From Kordiimonadaceae bacterium UBA4441 (GTDB lineage Bacteria > Pseudomonadota > Alphaproteobacteria > Sphingomonadales > Emcibacteraceae): a stretch of 7,914 nucleotides of DNA. Below, piece after piece: positions 1 through 6,985 of the stretch. The stretch covers positions 346 to 8,259 of the forward strand of contig DGPL01000047.1 in assembly GCA_002390425.1 (NCBI GenBank), given 5' to 3'. Position 1 is the first letter of the stretch. The number at the start of each line of letters is the position of its first letter. Both the position numbers and the translations under genes were made by a program. The notes beneath the pieces are model-generated. The model did no database searches and had not been told where the DNA came from. It saw only the letters and a program-made list of their open reading frames with translations.

Positions 1-76
1 TCACTCGCCGACTTGATCGGCGAGTCTATACTTGAGAAGTCTATCTAATGGATTCGCCGATCAAGTCGGCGAATGA
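1..76. repeat. Pair of facing REP-like palindromic repeats
   Basis: Two 26-base arms (1-26 and 51-76) are reverse complements of each other except at two positions, separated by a 24-base spacer (27-50). Each arm is also a hairpin on its own: a 9-bp stem (3-11 with 17-25, loop CTTGA; 52-60 with 66-74, loop TCAAG). The right copy is framed by TGGAT (49-53) and ATGAC (73-77), the pattern of dispersed palindromic repeats I know from Alphaproteobacteria; the left copy touches the window edge and its inner flank has diverged. The position downstream of the sdh terminator is typical of intergenic REP pairs. A role as a transcript-end stabiliser or a second terminator is possible, but there is no T-run right after either stem. 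The structure is certain; the family assignment is inference. Confidence 0.75.
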
Positions 77-89
77 CAAAATTAACATT

Positions 90-124
90 AAAAAAGGCCC
101 GCTAAACTAGCGGGCCTTTCTTTT
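90..124 (-). terminator. Rho-independent terminator of the sdh operon
   Basis: A 9-bp GC-rich stem (96-104 with 108-116, loop AAC) is extended by three A-T pairs (93-95 with 117-119). Read on the minus strand it is followed by six T residues, and it lies about 16 bases past the sdhB stop codon, so it should end the sdhCDAB transcript. The plus-strand reading also ends in a T-rich tail (TTTCTTTT), so it could work in both directions and stop a transcript arriving from the left. Confidence 0.9.
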
Positions 125-139
125 GAAATTTATTTGAGT

Positions 140-922
140 TTATCCTTGGCGCTCAACCATCATTTTTTTGATCTCGCCAATCGCCTTGGCCGGGTTGAGA
201 CCTTTTGGGCAAGTATTGGTACAGTTCATAATGGTATGACAACGATAAAGACGGAACGGGTCTTCTAGTGCATCTAGGCGCTCACCTGTGTTTTCATCAC
301 GACTATCCACAAGCCATCTATAAGCTTGAAGCAGCACCGCAGGGCCAAGGTATTTATCGCTGTTCCACCAGTAACTTGGGCATGATGTAGAACAGCACGC
401 ACAAAGAACACATTCATAAAGTCCATCAAGTTTCGCGCGGTCATCTTGGCTTTGAAGACGTTCCGTGCCACTTGGGGTTGGTGTTTCAGTTTGCATCCAT
501 GGTTTGATACTGGCGTACTGCGCATAAAAATTAGTTAGATCCGGCACCAAATCCTTCACCACATCCATATGAGGAAGTGGGAAGACGTTTACGTCCCCTT
601 TATAAGATGCAATATCAATGGTGCACGCGAGAGTATTTTTCCCACCAATATTCATGGCGCATGATCCGCACACACCTTCTCGGCATGATCTACGGAATGT
701 TAACGTAGGGTCGATCTCATTTTTAATTTTAATGAGCGCGTCCAAAACCATCGGACCACATTTATCGAGATCAACTTCATAAGTATCAATGCGCGGGTTT
801 TCGCCGTCATCTTCGTTCCAACGATAAATGTTAAAACGTTTTATGTTTGTTGCGCCTTCATCGGCGGACCATGTTTTTCCTTTGGTATAAGTGGAATTTT
901 TTGGAAGTTTAAATTCAGCCAT
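140..922 (-). CDS. sdhB: Succinate dehydrogenase iron-sulfur subunit
   Basis: SdhB (260 aa) is the iron-sulfur subunit of respiratory complex II. It passes electrons from the SdhA flavin to ubiquinone at the inner membrane. The N-terminal ferredoxin-like domain carries the [2Fe-2S] ligands C80, C85, C88 and C100. The C-terminal domain carries CVLCACCSTSCP (C171, C174, C177 and, later, C238 for the [4Fe-4S] cluster; C181, C228 and C234 for the [3Fe-4S] cluster). By comparison with E. coli SdhB, S183 and W186 in CPSYWW and H229 lie at the quinone site. All cluster ligands are present and the length is normal for alphaproteobacteria. The start is supported by a purine-rich AGGGAGAG Shine-Dalgarno sequence just upstream. 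It is the last gene of the operon, 17 bases after sdhA and followed by the hairpin terminator at 90-124. Confidence 0.98.
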   Translation of the reverse strand: MAEFKLPKNSTYTKGKTWSADEGATNIKRFNIYRWNEDDGENPRIDTYEVDLDKCGPMVLDALIKIKNEIDPTLTFRRSCREGVCGSCAMNIGGKNTLACTIDIASYKGDVNVFPLPHMDVVKDLVPDLTNFYAQYASIKPWMQTETPTPSGTERLQSQDDRAKLDGLYECVLCACCSTSCPSYWWNSDKYLGPAVLLQAYRWLVDSRDENTGERLDALEDPFRLYRCHTIMNCTNTCPKGLNPAKAIGEIKKMMVERQG

Positions 923-939
923 TGTTTCTCTCCCTATCC

Positions 940-2727
940 TTAGTAAACACGTGGTTTTGGTTTGATGTAATCAACTTCGTCGGTCAAGGTATAGTCATGA
1001 ACCGGACGATAGCTAATGTCGACTTTGCCATCATTAAGATGTGCAATGGTATGTTTCATCCAATCATCGTCATTACGATCTGGGAAATCTTCATGCATAT
1101 GGGCCCCGCGACTTTCTTTACGGTTGGCTGCACAATGCATTGTTACTTGTGCTTGACCCATCAGGTTTTCAAGCTCCATTGCTTCGATAAGATCACTATT
1201 CCAAACAAGGGAACGGTCGAATGTTTTAATATCAGGCAGAAGCCCAGCAATCTCATCGATCTTACCTTTACCTTCTTCAAGAACTTCTTCTGTTCTAAAG
1301 ACGGCACAGTTTGCTTGCATAACGCGTTGCATTTTGTCTCGAATGTCAGCGGTGGAAATCTCACCGTCTGCATAACGCAGGCGATCAAGTCTACTTAACG
1401 CAAGATCAGCATGATCATCTGAAAGCTTACCATGCGCTGCACCGGCTGTGACAACATCGGCAACGCGTTGCGCCGCCGCACGCCCAAACACCACAAGGTC
1501 AATCAGTGAATTTGAACCAAGTCTGTTCGCACCATGAACAGAAACACATGCTGCTTCACCGATGGCCATGAGGCCCGGCACGATCCTATCCGGATCTCCT
1601 TCGGTCGGGTTAAGCACTTCACCATGATAATTGGTTGGAATACCGCCCATATTATAATGAACAGTTGGTAAAACTGGGATCGGTTCTTTGTTTACGTCAA
1701 CACCAGCGAAAATTTTCGCTGATTCTGATATTCCAGGTAAGCGACTGGCCAATGTTTCCGCATCAAGATGATCAAGATGAAGGAAAATATGATCCCCATG
1801 TTCACCAACACCGCGACCTTCGCGGATTTCATATGACATTGAGCGCGATACTACATCACGGCTAGCGAGGTCTTTTGCGGATGGGGCATAACGTTCCATG
1901 AAACGTTCCCCCTTCGAATTCACAAGGTATCCGCCTTCACCGCGGGCCCCTTCAGTGATCAAAACACCCGCACCATAAATGCCGGTTGGATGGAATTGAA
2001 CGAATTCAAGATCCTGAAGTGGTAGGCCAGCACGTTGAACCATACCACCACCATCACCCGTACAGGTGTGTGCGGACGTTGCTGAGAAATATGCACGGCC
2101 ATATCCACCTGTCGCCAGTGTCGTTGATTGTGCGCGGAAACGGTGAAGTTTACCCGTATTCATATCAAGTGCGATAACACCACGACATTCACCATTTTCC
2201 ATGATCAGATCGATCGCGAAATATTCAACGTAAAAATCCGTATCATATTTAAGGGATTGTTGATAAAGCGAATGAAGCATGGCGTGACCGGTGCGGTCTG
2301 CGGCAGCACAGGTGCGCTGCGCGGCTGGGCCTTCACCAAATTCCGTTGTCATGCCGCCGAAGGGACGCTGATAAATGCGGCCTTCCTCAGTCCTGCTGAA
2401 GGGAACACCGAAATGCTCAAGTTCATAAACCGCTTCTGGGGCTTGACGGACCATATATTCAATGGCGTCCTGATCCCCTAACCAATCGGATCCTTTGACG
2501 GTGTCATACATATGCCACTGCCATTTATCCGGCCCCATGTTTCCGAGCGATGCGGCGATACCGCCTTGCGCCGCGACTGTGTGCGATCGGGTTGGAAAAA
2601 CTTTTGATATACATGCGGTTTTAAGGCCGCTTTCAGCGATGCCCATAGCGGCGCGAAGTCCGGCGCCACCGGCACCAACGACGATCGCGTCATAGACATG
2701 ATCTTCTATTTCATATGATGTGCTCAT
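940..2727 (-). CDS. sdhA: Succinate dehydrogenase flavoprotein subunit
   Basis: SdhA (595 aa) is the catalytic flavoprotein of complex II. It oxidises succinate to fumarate in the TCA cycle on the cytoplasmic face of the inner membrane. The N-terminus has the FAD dinucleotide-binding loop VVGAGGAGLRAA (about 17-28). H49 in SHTVAAQGG matches the histidine that binds FAD covalently. Active-site residues matching E. coli H242, R286, H354 and R399 are seen as H246 (QFHPTG), R290 (ASRDVV), H357 (TVHYNMGG) and R402 (GANRLGSNS). The C-terminal part contains the usual NLM and ESRGAHMHEDFPDR stretches. Length and domain order are complete, with no disruption. The gene starts 11 bases after the sdhD stop; the likely ribosome site (TTTAAGG) overlaps that stop, which suggests translational coupling. 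Confidence 0.99.
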   Translation of the reverse strand: MSTSYEIEDHVYDAIVVGAGGAGLRAAMGIAESGLKTACISKVFPTRSHTVAAQGGIAASLGNMGPDKWQWHMYDTVKGSDWLGDQDAIEYMVRQAPEAVYELEHFGVPFSRTEEGRIYQRPFGGMTTEFGEGPAAQRTCAAADRTGHAMLHSLYQQSLKYDTDFYVEYFAIDLIMENGECRGVIALDMNTGKLHRFRAQSTTLATGGYGRAYFSATSAHTCTGDGGGMVQRAGLPLQDLEFVQFHPTGIYGAGVLITEGARGEGGYLVNSKGERFMERYAPSAKDLASRDVVSRSMSYEIREGRGVGEHGDHIFLHLDHLDAETLASRLPGISESAKIFAGVDVNKEPIPVLPTVHYNMGGIPTNYHGEVLNPTEGDPDRIVPGLMAIGEAACVSVHGANRLGSNSLIDLVVFGRAAAQRVADVVTAGAAHGKLSDDHADLALSRLDRLRYADGEISTADIRDKMQRVMQANCAVFRTEEVLEEGKGKIDEIAGLLPDIKTFDRSLVWNSDLIEAMELENLMGQAQVTMHCAANRKESRGAHMHEDFPDRNDDDWMKHTIAHLNDGKVDISYRPVHDYTLTDEVDYIKPKPRVY

Positions 2728-2738
2728 TTAAACGTACC

Positions 2739-3113
2739 TTAAAGCGCAATTTTTAATATGGAGAAAACGGCCAGTGCACCAATAAGAACACAGCCAAATG
2801 TCACGAGCATCAACAAAGCATGCTTCTGACCTTCTGAATGAATATAATCTTCGATGATTACCTGAAGACCTAATTTCAAATGATAAATGCCTGTTACAAT
2901 GAAAAGCATCATAAGCACGGCAACAACAGGAGAACTCATCCATTTAACGACTGAGGCATAATCTGCTTGTGTCATTTGTACGACACTTGAGACAAACCAA
3001 ACGGTAAGAGGAATAAGGGCAATAGCTGTTACCTTTTGCATGCACCAATGATGAGTACCACTCTTTGCAGAGCCAAGGCCTCGAACTTTTCCAAGCGGGG
3101 AACGTAAACTCAT
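2739..3113 (-). CDS. sdhD: Succinate dehydrogenase membrane anchor subunit
   Basis: SdhD (124 aa) is the second small membrane anchor of complex II. With SdhC it binds haem b and forms part of the ubiquinone site. The N-terminus RSPLGKVRGLGSAKSGTHHW is the alphaproteobacterial signature. Three hydrophobic helices lie at about 29-49, 61-84 and 98-120. H78 in YHLKLGLQVIIEDY is the expected haem ligand; D89 and Y90, 11 and 12 residues later, match E. coli D82/Y83 after H71, and the tyrosine is a known quinone contact. The start is supported by GGGAG 6 bases upstream. It lies 10 bases after sdhC and 11 before sdhA. A small departure from the usual HHWWMQR is HHWCMQK here. Confidence 0.96.
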   Translation of the reverse strand: MSLRSPLGKVRGLGSAKSGTHHWCMQKVTAIALIPLTVWFVSSVVQMTQADYASVVKWMSSPVVAVLMMLFIVTGIYHLKLGLQVIIEDYIHSEGQKHALLMLVTFGCVLIGALAVFSILKIAL

Positions 3114-3123
3114 TTTCTTCTCC

Positions 3124-3510
3124 CTATATCAAGCCGTAACCGATGACCCATGAAAGGATCGTCAGTATGACGGATGAAATTAAAACCAGACGACTAGATC
3201 GGTGAGTGTCTTCAAGCTCAAACCCTTTACCCATATCCCAGAACAAGTGACGGATACCGTTACAGAGGTGAACCATGAGGGCGTAAGTAAATCCGAAAAG
3301 GATTATTTTTCCGATTATACTGCCCATTATATCACTAAATTGTGCATATGCTGCGGGACCTGATGCGATGGCAATGACCCACCATGTGATAAGAAGTGTG
3401 CCACCCGTAAGTGCAGCACCGGACGCTCTATGAAGAATGGACAATGCCATTTCAAGGCTCCATGAATATACCTGCAGATGCGGCGAGGTAGGCCGCTTGG
3501 TTTGAGACAT
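3124..3510 (-). CDS. sdhC: Succinate dehydrogenase cytochrome b556 subunit
   Basis: SdhC (128 aa) is the first gene of the operon and encodes the cytochrome b556 anchor of complex II. RPTSPHLQVY (6-15) is the classic family start. S24 and R28 in SILHRASG match the E. coli quinone-site residues S27 and R31. H81 in HLCNGIRH matches the E. coli haem ligand H84, with H88 keeping the usual 7-residue spacing. Three membrane helices are seen at about 29-50, 62-86 and 107-127. The start has a clear Shine-Dalgarno GGGAG (3517-3521) 6 bases upstream. A small hairpin lies in the leader at 3542-3558. No convincing -35/-10 pair for this operon could be picked out of the AT-rich upstream region. Confidence 0.97.
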   Translation of the reverse strand: MSQTKRPTSPHLQVYSWSLEMALSILHRASGAALTGGTLLITWWVIAIASGPAAYAQFSDIMGSIIGKIILFGFTYALMVHLCNGIRHLFWDMGKGFELEDTHRSSRLVLISSVILTILSWVIGYGLI

Positions 3511-3541
3511 CTGCTACTCCCTCTTAAGGTTAAATCTACAA

Positions 3542-3558
3542 GGAGGAATAAGTCCTCC
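3542..3558 (-). promoter_or_regulatory. Small hairpin in the sdhC leader
   Basis: A perfect 6-bp inverted repeat (GGAGGA at 3542-3547, TCCTCC at 3553-3558, loop of 5) lies 31 bases upstream of the sdhC start. On the minus-strand transcript the stem contains GGAGG, an anti-16S-complementary sequence with no start codon at a usable distance, so it is not an ordinary ribosome site. It might be an operator or an RNA leader element. The structure is seen; a function is not shown, and such short repeats can occur by chance. Confidence 0.35.
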
Positions 3559-3637
3559 CCTCCACATTTGTTTTTAACATATTGAGTAGATAGAGCAAGG
3601 AATTCCATACTTTATTTATTGAGAAAAATTCATTTTC

Positions 3638-3667
3638 TTAACATTGGAAAAATTTTCTGTGTATAAA
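3638..3667 (+). promoter_or_regulatory. Candidate promoter of the peptidase-thioesterase pair
   Basis: TTAACA (3638-3643) and TATAAA (3662-3667) are separated by 18 bases and resemble sigma-70-type -35 and -10 boxes. Transcription would begin near 3674, just before the first possible start codon at 3676 and about 17 bases before the ATG at 3691. The surrounding DNA is very AT-rich, so a chance match is quite possible. Confidence 0.35.
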
Positions 3668-3690
3668 GGTGACTAATGAGAGGAGTTTTT

Positions 3691-5853
3691 ATGGTCAGCA
3701 AACAAATCACATTGATAACTGTTTTATCGTTGCTTATGGGCTGCGGTGAAAACACGACGCAAGAATCAGTAAATGAGAATTTGGAAAATATGAAAGAACA
3801 AATATCTGCCCCTGTGGCAAAAAAAGTTCCCTTTGAAATGGAAATTCATGATCATAAGCGGATTGATGATTATTACTGGATGCGTGATGATGAACGTGAA
3901 GATCCAGAAATTTTAGCGCATCTGGAAGCTGAAAATGATTATTTAAAAGCAAAAATGAAGCACACAGAAGCATTTCAAGAAAAACTTTATAATGAGATTG
4001 TCAGTCGGATTAAAAAAGATGATAACAGTGTGCCGATTAGGAAAAGAGGATATTGGTATCAAATACAATTTGATGGCAGCCAAGAATATCCAGTTCATGT
4101 GCGCTGGCAAGAGAGCAGCGAAACTCAAGAAGTGCTTTTTGATGAAAATAAAATGGCAGAAGGTCACGGCTATTTTAGTTTAGGGGGTTATTCAATCTCA
4201 GATAATAATGAAATTGCGACCTTTAGCACTGATACAGTCAGTCGTAGACTTTATACGATCGAATTTAAAGATTTAGTGGGCGATAAAGATTACCCGGATA
4301 AACTTATGGATACGCAAGGCTCAGCCATATGGGCTAATGATAATCAACATGTTTTTTATATCAAAAAGGACCTTCAAACCCTTTTAGGAACAGAAGTGTA
4401 CCGTCATAAATTAGGCACCGAACAAAGCGAAGATGTTCTGGTATATAGAGAAGATGATGAAACATTTTATACTTCTCTTTCCAAGTCACGAGATGGTGCT
4501 ATCATTTACATTCATCATAGCAGTACATTGACCGCCGGTGTTTCAGTTTTAAACGCGGATGATCCCTTAGGAAGTTTTGAGCCTTTCCTGCCACTCGAAG
4601 AAAATCATGAATATGCGGTCGAGAAGTTAGGCAACGATTATTATATTTATACGAATTGGAATGCGATCAATTTTCGTATCATGAAAGTATCTTCAGATAA
4701 AACATCAGATAAAAGTGCCTGGACGGATGTGATTGCGCACCGAGAAGATGTTTATATTCAAGATCTGACAGCTTTTACGGATCAGCTCGTTATCAAGGAA
4801 AAGGAAAATGGAGAAACGCGTATAAGAGTACTGACACTAAGTTCTGGTAAAAGTAATAATCTTGGATTTGATGACCCGGTTTTTAGTGCGAGCATTTCTA
4901 GCAATCCAGAAATTAGCAGCGACGTTGTTCGTATATCCTATAGTTCAATGACAACACCGCCCAGTGTCTATGACTTTAATCTTACCACAGGTGAGAGAAA
5001 GCTGCTTAAACAGGACGAAGTTCTTGGTGGATTTTCGCCGTCAAACTATCAAAGTGAACGTGTTTTTATTGAAGCGAGGGATGGAAAAAAAGTTCCCGTT
5101 TCTATTGTTTATAGAAAAGATAAGTTTAATAGTGACGGCAGTAATCCGCTCTTTCAATATGCGTACGGATCTTATGGCGCGACCATTGAGCCATCCTTTA
5201 GTGGGCCGCGTTTAAGCCTGCTTGATCGTGGTGTTGTTTATGCCATTGCCCACATACGCGGCAGTCAAATGTTAGGGCGCCCATGGTATGAGGATGGAAA
5301 GCTTTTTAAAAAGAAGAATAGCTTTTATGATTTTATTGATGTGACTAAGGGTTTAACGGCTCAAAAGTATGGCCATCCAGAAAAGGTATATGCAATGGGC
5401 GGTAGTGCAGGGGGGCTTTTGATGGGCGGAGTGTTGAATATGGCACCCGAACTTTATCTTGGCGTCGGTGCTCATGTACCGTTTGTTGATGTGGTCACAA
5501 CAATGTTGGATGCATCTATTCCTTTGACCACAGGTGAATGGGATGAGTGGGGCAATCCTGCAGAAAAAGACTATTACGATTATATGCTTTCATATTCACC
5601 ATATGATCAAGTTGAGCGAAAAGATTATCCAAATATTTTGGTCACGACGGGACTTCATGATAGTCAGGTGCAATATTTTGAACCTATGAAATGGGTAGCA
5701 AAGTTACGTGACTATAAAACGGATGATAATTTATTGATTTTTGAAACCGATATGGAAGCGGGGCACGGTGGTGCTTCGGGTCGTTTCAAACGATATAAAC
5801 AAACGGCACTTGAGTATGCTTTTTACTTCAACCTTCTTGGGATTAAGGAATAG
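3691..5853 (+). CDS. Lipoprotein oligopeptidase B (S9A family serine peptidase)
   Basis: This is a 720-residue S9A serine peptidase of the oligopeptidase B (PtrB) type. That family cleaves short peptides after Lys or Arg. RIDDYYWMRDD begins the family-typical N-terminal segment (about 58-68); a seven-bladed propeller should occupy roughly 115-455 and the alpha/beta-hydrolase domain the rest. The catalytic triad is visible: S572 in GGSAGG, D657 in GLHDSQ and H692 in AGHGG, with the same 85- and 35-residue spacings as E. coli PtrB. Unlike cytosolic PtrB it has a signal sequence ending in a lipobox-like LLMGC (C18, then Gly), so it is probably lipid-anchored and faces the periplasm. I chose the ATG at 3691 for its AGGAG site 5 bases upstream and compact lipoprotein leader. 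An in-frame ATG at 3676, with its own AGGTGA, would add five residues. E616 and D618 occupy the presumed S1 basic-residue pocket, where E. coli has two Glu. Confidence 0.93.
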   Translation: MVSKQITLITVLSLLMGCGENTTQESVNENLENMKEQISAPVAKKVPFEMEIHDHKRIDDYYWMRDDEREDPEILAHLEAENDYLKAKMKHTEAFQEKLYNEIVSRIKKDDNSVPIRKRGYWYQIQFDGSQEYPVHVRWQESSETQEVLFDENKMAEGHGYFSLGGYSISDNNEIATFSTDTVSRRLYTIEFKDLVGDKDYPDKLMDTQGSAIWANDNQHVFYIKKDLQTLLGTEVYRHKLGTEQSEDVLVYREDDETFYTSLSKSRDGAIIYIHHSSTLTAGVSVLNADDPLGSFEPFLPLEENHEYAVEKLGNDYYIYTNWNAINFRIMKVSSDKTSDKSAWTDVIAHREDVYIQDLTAFTDQLVIKEKENGETRIRVLTLSSGKSNNLGFDDPVFSASISSNPEISSDVVRISYSSMTTPPSVYDFNLTTGERKLLKQDEVLGGFSPSNYQSERVFIEARDGKKVPVSIVYRKDKFNSDGSNPLFQYAYGSYGATIEPSFSGPRLSLLDRGVVYAIAHIRGSQMLGRPWYEDGKLFKKKNSFYDFIDVTKGLTAQKYGHPEKVYAMGGSAGGLLMGGVLNMAPELYLGVGAHVPFVDVVTTMLDASIPLTTGEWDEWGNPAEKDYYDYMLSYSPYDQVERKDYPNILVTTGLHDSQVQYFEPMKWVAKLRDYKTDDNLLIFETDMEAGHGGASGRFKRYKQTALEYAFYFNLLGIKE

Positions 5854-5858
5854 GTTTA

Positions 5859-6278
5859 ATGAACGGAATAGAACAATTAAAGGCAATGCTGGCAGGTGAA
5901 TTTCCCCCGCCTAGTATGGCCAAAACCATGTCATCAGAATTAATTGATGTGGAAGAAGGTTTTGTTCGGTTCATTGTGAAGGCAGATGATCGATTATTAA
6001 ATTTGATGGGTGGTGTTCATGGCGGCTTTAGTGCCACCGTTATTGACACGATCACGGGATGCGCCGTGAGCACTTTATTAGATGAAGAAACCGCGTTTGC
6101 AACGACAGATCTGAATGTGAAAATGATAAGGCCAATTCAAGTGGGTCAGGAATTAATAGCTGAAGGGCGCGTGATTAACCGTTCACGCCGATTGGCTGTG
6201 GCAGATGGTAAAATCATTGATGAGAATGGTAAAATTTTTGCAATCGGTTCAGCCAGCTGCATGATTTTGTCAAAATAA
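5859..6278 (+). CDS. PaaI-family hotdog thioesterase
   Basis: A 139-residue single hotdog-fold protein of the PaaI/acyl-CoA thioesterase group. These enzymes hydrolyse acyl-CoA thioesters in the cytosol, usually as dimers or tetramers. The signature NLMGGVHGGFSATVID (48-63) holds H54-G55-G56 at the start of the hotdog helix and D63, the usual acidic catalytic position. TTDLNVKMIRP (82-92) is the second conserved strand, and the C-terminal ADGKIIDENGKIFAIGSAS is typical of the family. The gene begins 5 bases after the peptidase stop, with AAGGA near that stop serving as a likely ribosome site, so the two genes are probably co-transcribed and coupled. The natural thioester cannot be told from the sequence, and the peptidase neighbour does not suggest one. 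Confidence 0.9.
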   Translation: MNGIEQLKAMLAGEFPPPSMAKTMSSELIDVEEGFVRFIVKADDRLLNLMGGVHGGFSATVIDTITGCAVSTLLDEETAFATTDLNVKMIRPIQVGQELIAEGRVINRSRRLAVADGKIIDENGKIFAIGSASCMILSK

Positions 6279-6293
6279 AATCTTTGCTATGGT

Positions 6294-6968
6294 TTAATAT
6301 CCAGGTCTTTTTCCAAAAACGGCGGTACCAACACGCACGTGTGTGGCACCATGTGCGATTGCCTGTTCAAAATCTCCGCTCATACCCATTGAAATAATTT
6401 TAATATTATTTCTATCTGCAATGGATTTAAGCAATTTAAAATGTTCCGTTGCATCTTCGTCGAAGGGTGGAATGCACATAACTCCTGTTACATTCAAACC
6501 TAGCTCATCTTTACATAATTTTATAAAATTATCGGCGTCTTCAGGTGCGATTCCGGCTTTTTGGTCTTCAAGCCCTGTATTCACCTGTACATACACGTCA
6601 CATCGTTTGTTTTCTTCTTCAAATATACGTGCAAGAGTGCGGGCAAGTTTTGGGCGATCAACAGTTTCTATTACATCAAAGAGTTGAATGGCTTGACGTA
6701 CTTTATTGGTTTGAAGTGGTCCAATTAAATGTAGTTCAACCCCATCAAATTGTTCACGAAGAGTAGGCCATTTTTCAGCTGCTTCCTGAACACGGTTTTC
6801 ACCGAATATTTTTTGACCAGCTTCAAGTACTGGAAGAATTGTATCAGCAACATGTACTTTGGATACTGCAACTAAAGTAACGTCTTTTTCATGACGTCCA
6901 GATTTCTTTGCTGCCGATTCAATTTTGTCTTTTATATTAATCAGATTACTAGTCATGTCCTTCATCAT
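6294..6968 (-). CDS. yggS: YggS-family pyridoxal phosphate-binding protein (PLPBP)
   Basis: A 224-residue member of the YggS/PROSC family. These single-domain TIM-barrel proteins bind PLP but have no firmly known enzyme activity and act in vitamin B6 and amino-acid homeostasis. The PLP lysine is K37 in LVAVSKVH. Other family motifs are FGENRVQEA (55-63), HLIGPLQTNK (80-89), VNTGLEDQKAGI (129-140), SMGMSGDFEQAI (193-204) and VRVGTAVFG (211-219). It is complete and of usual length. The start is uncertain: ATGs at 6968 and 6965 lack a clear ribosome site, while the ATG at 6956 (protein beginning MTSNLINIK) fits family N-termini but has AAGGA too close to it. It converges on the thioesterase gene (15 bases between stops, no terminator hairpin visible) and diverges from the ThiE-like gene. 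Confidence 0.95.
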   Translation of the reverse strand: MMKDMTSNLINIKDKIESAAKKSGRHEKDVTLVAVSKVHVADTILPVLEAGQKIFGENRVQEAAEKWPTLREQFDGVELHLIGPLQTNKVRQAIQLFDVIETVDRPKLARTLARIFEEENKRCDVYVQVNTGLEDQKAGIAPEDADNFIKLCKDELGLNVTGVMCIPPFDEDATEHFKLLKSIADRNNIKIISMGMSGDFEQAIAHGATHVRVGTAVFGKRPGY

Positions 6969-6985
6969 CCGTTAAAGTCGGTTTT

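Noticed and set aside
1..76. CRISPR array or attachment site
   Set aside because: There are only two copies, they face each other, and the spacer is not followed by further units; no integrase or cas gene is present in the window.
922..1398. Plus-strand open frame of 158 codons opposite sdhA
   Set aside because: It lies wholly antisense to the well-supported sdhA gene, its translation looks like a reversed shadow with a Cys/Phe/His-rich composition and no family motif, and it has no operon context.
2128..2481. Plus-strand open frame of 117 codons opposite sdhA
   Set aside because: Antisense shadow of conserved sdhA coding sequence, with no recognisable domain or convincing ribosome site.
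3517..3573. Possible 17-codon upstream reading frame in the sdhC leader (minus strand, start near 3570, stop just before the sdhC start)
   Set aside because: There is no ribosome site ahead of its ATG, the peptide shows no attenuator-like codon run, and short frames are expected by chance.
6279..6293. Search for a shared terminator between the convergent thioesterase and yggS genes
   Set aside because: The 15-base gap and its flanks show no GC-rich stem with a T-run.
6908..6938. Possible plus-strand promoter for the ThiE-like gene inside yggS (TTGCTG, 19-base spacer, TATATT)
   Set aside because: The spacer is long and the match weak, in AT-rich coding sequence; not strong enough to annotate.
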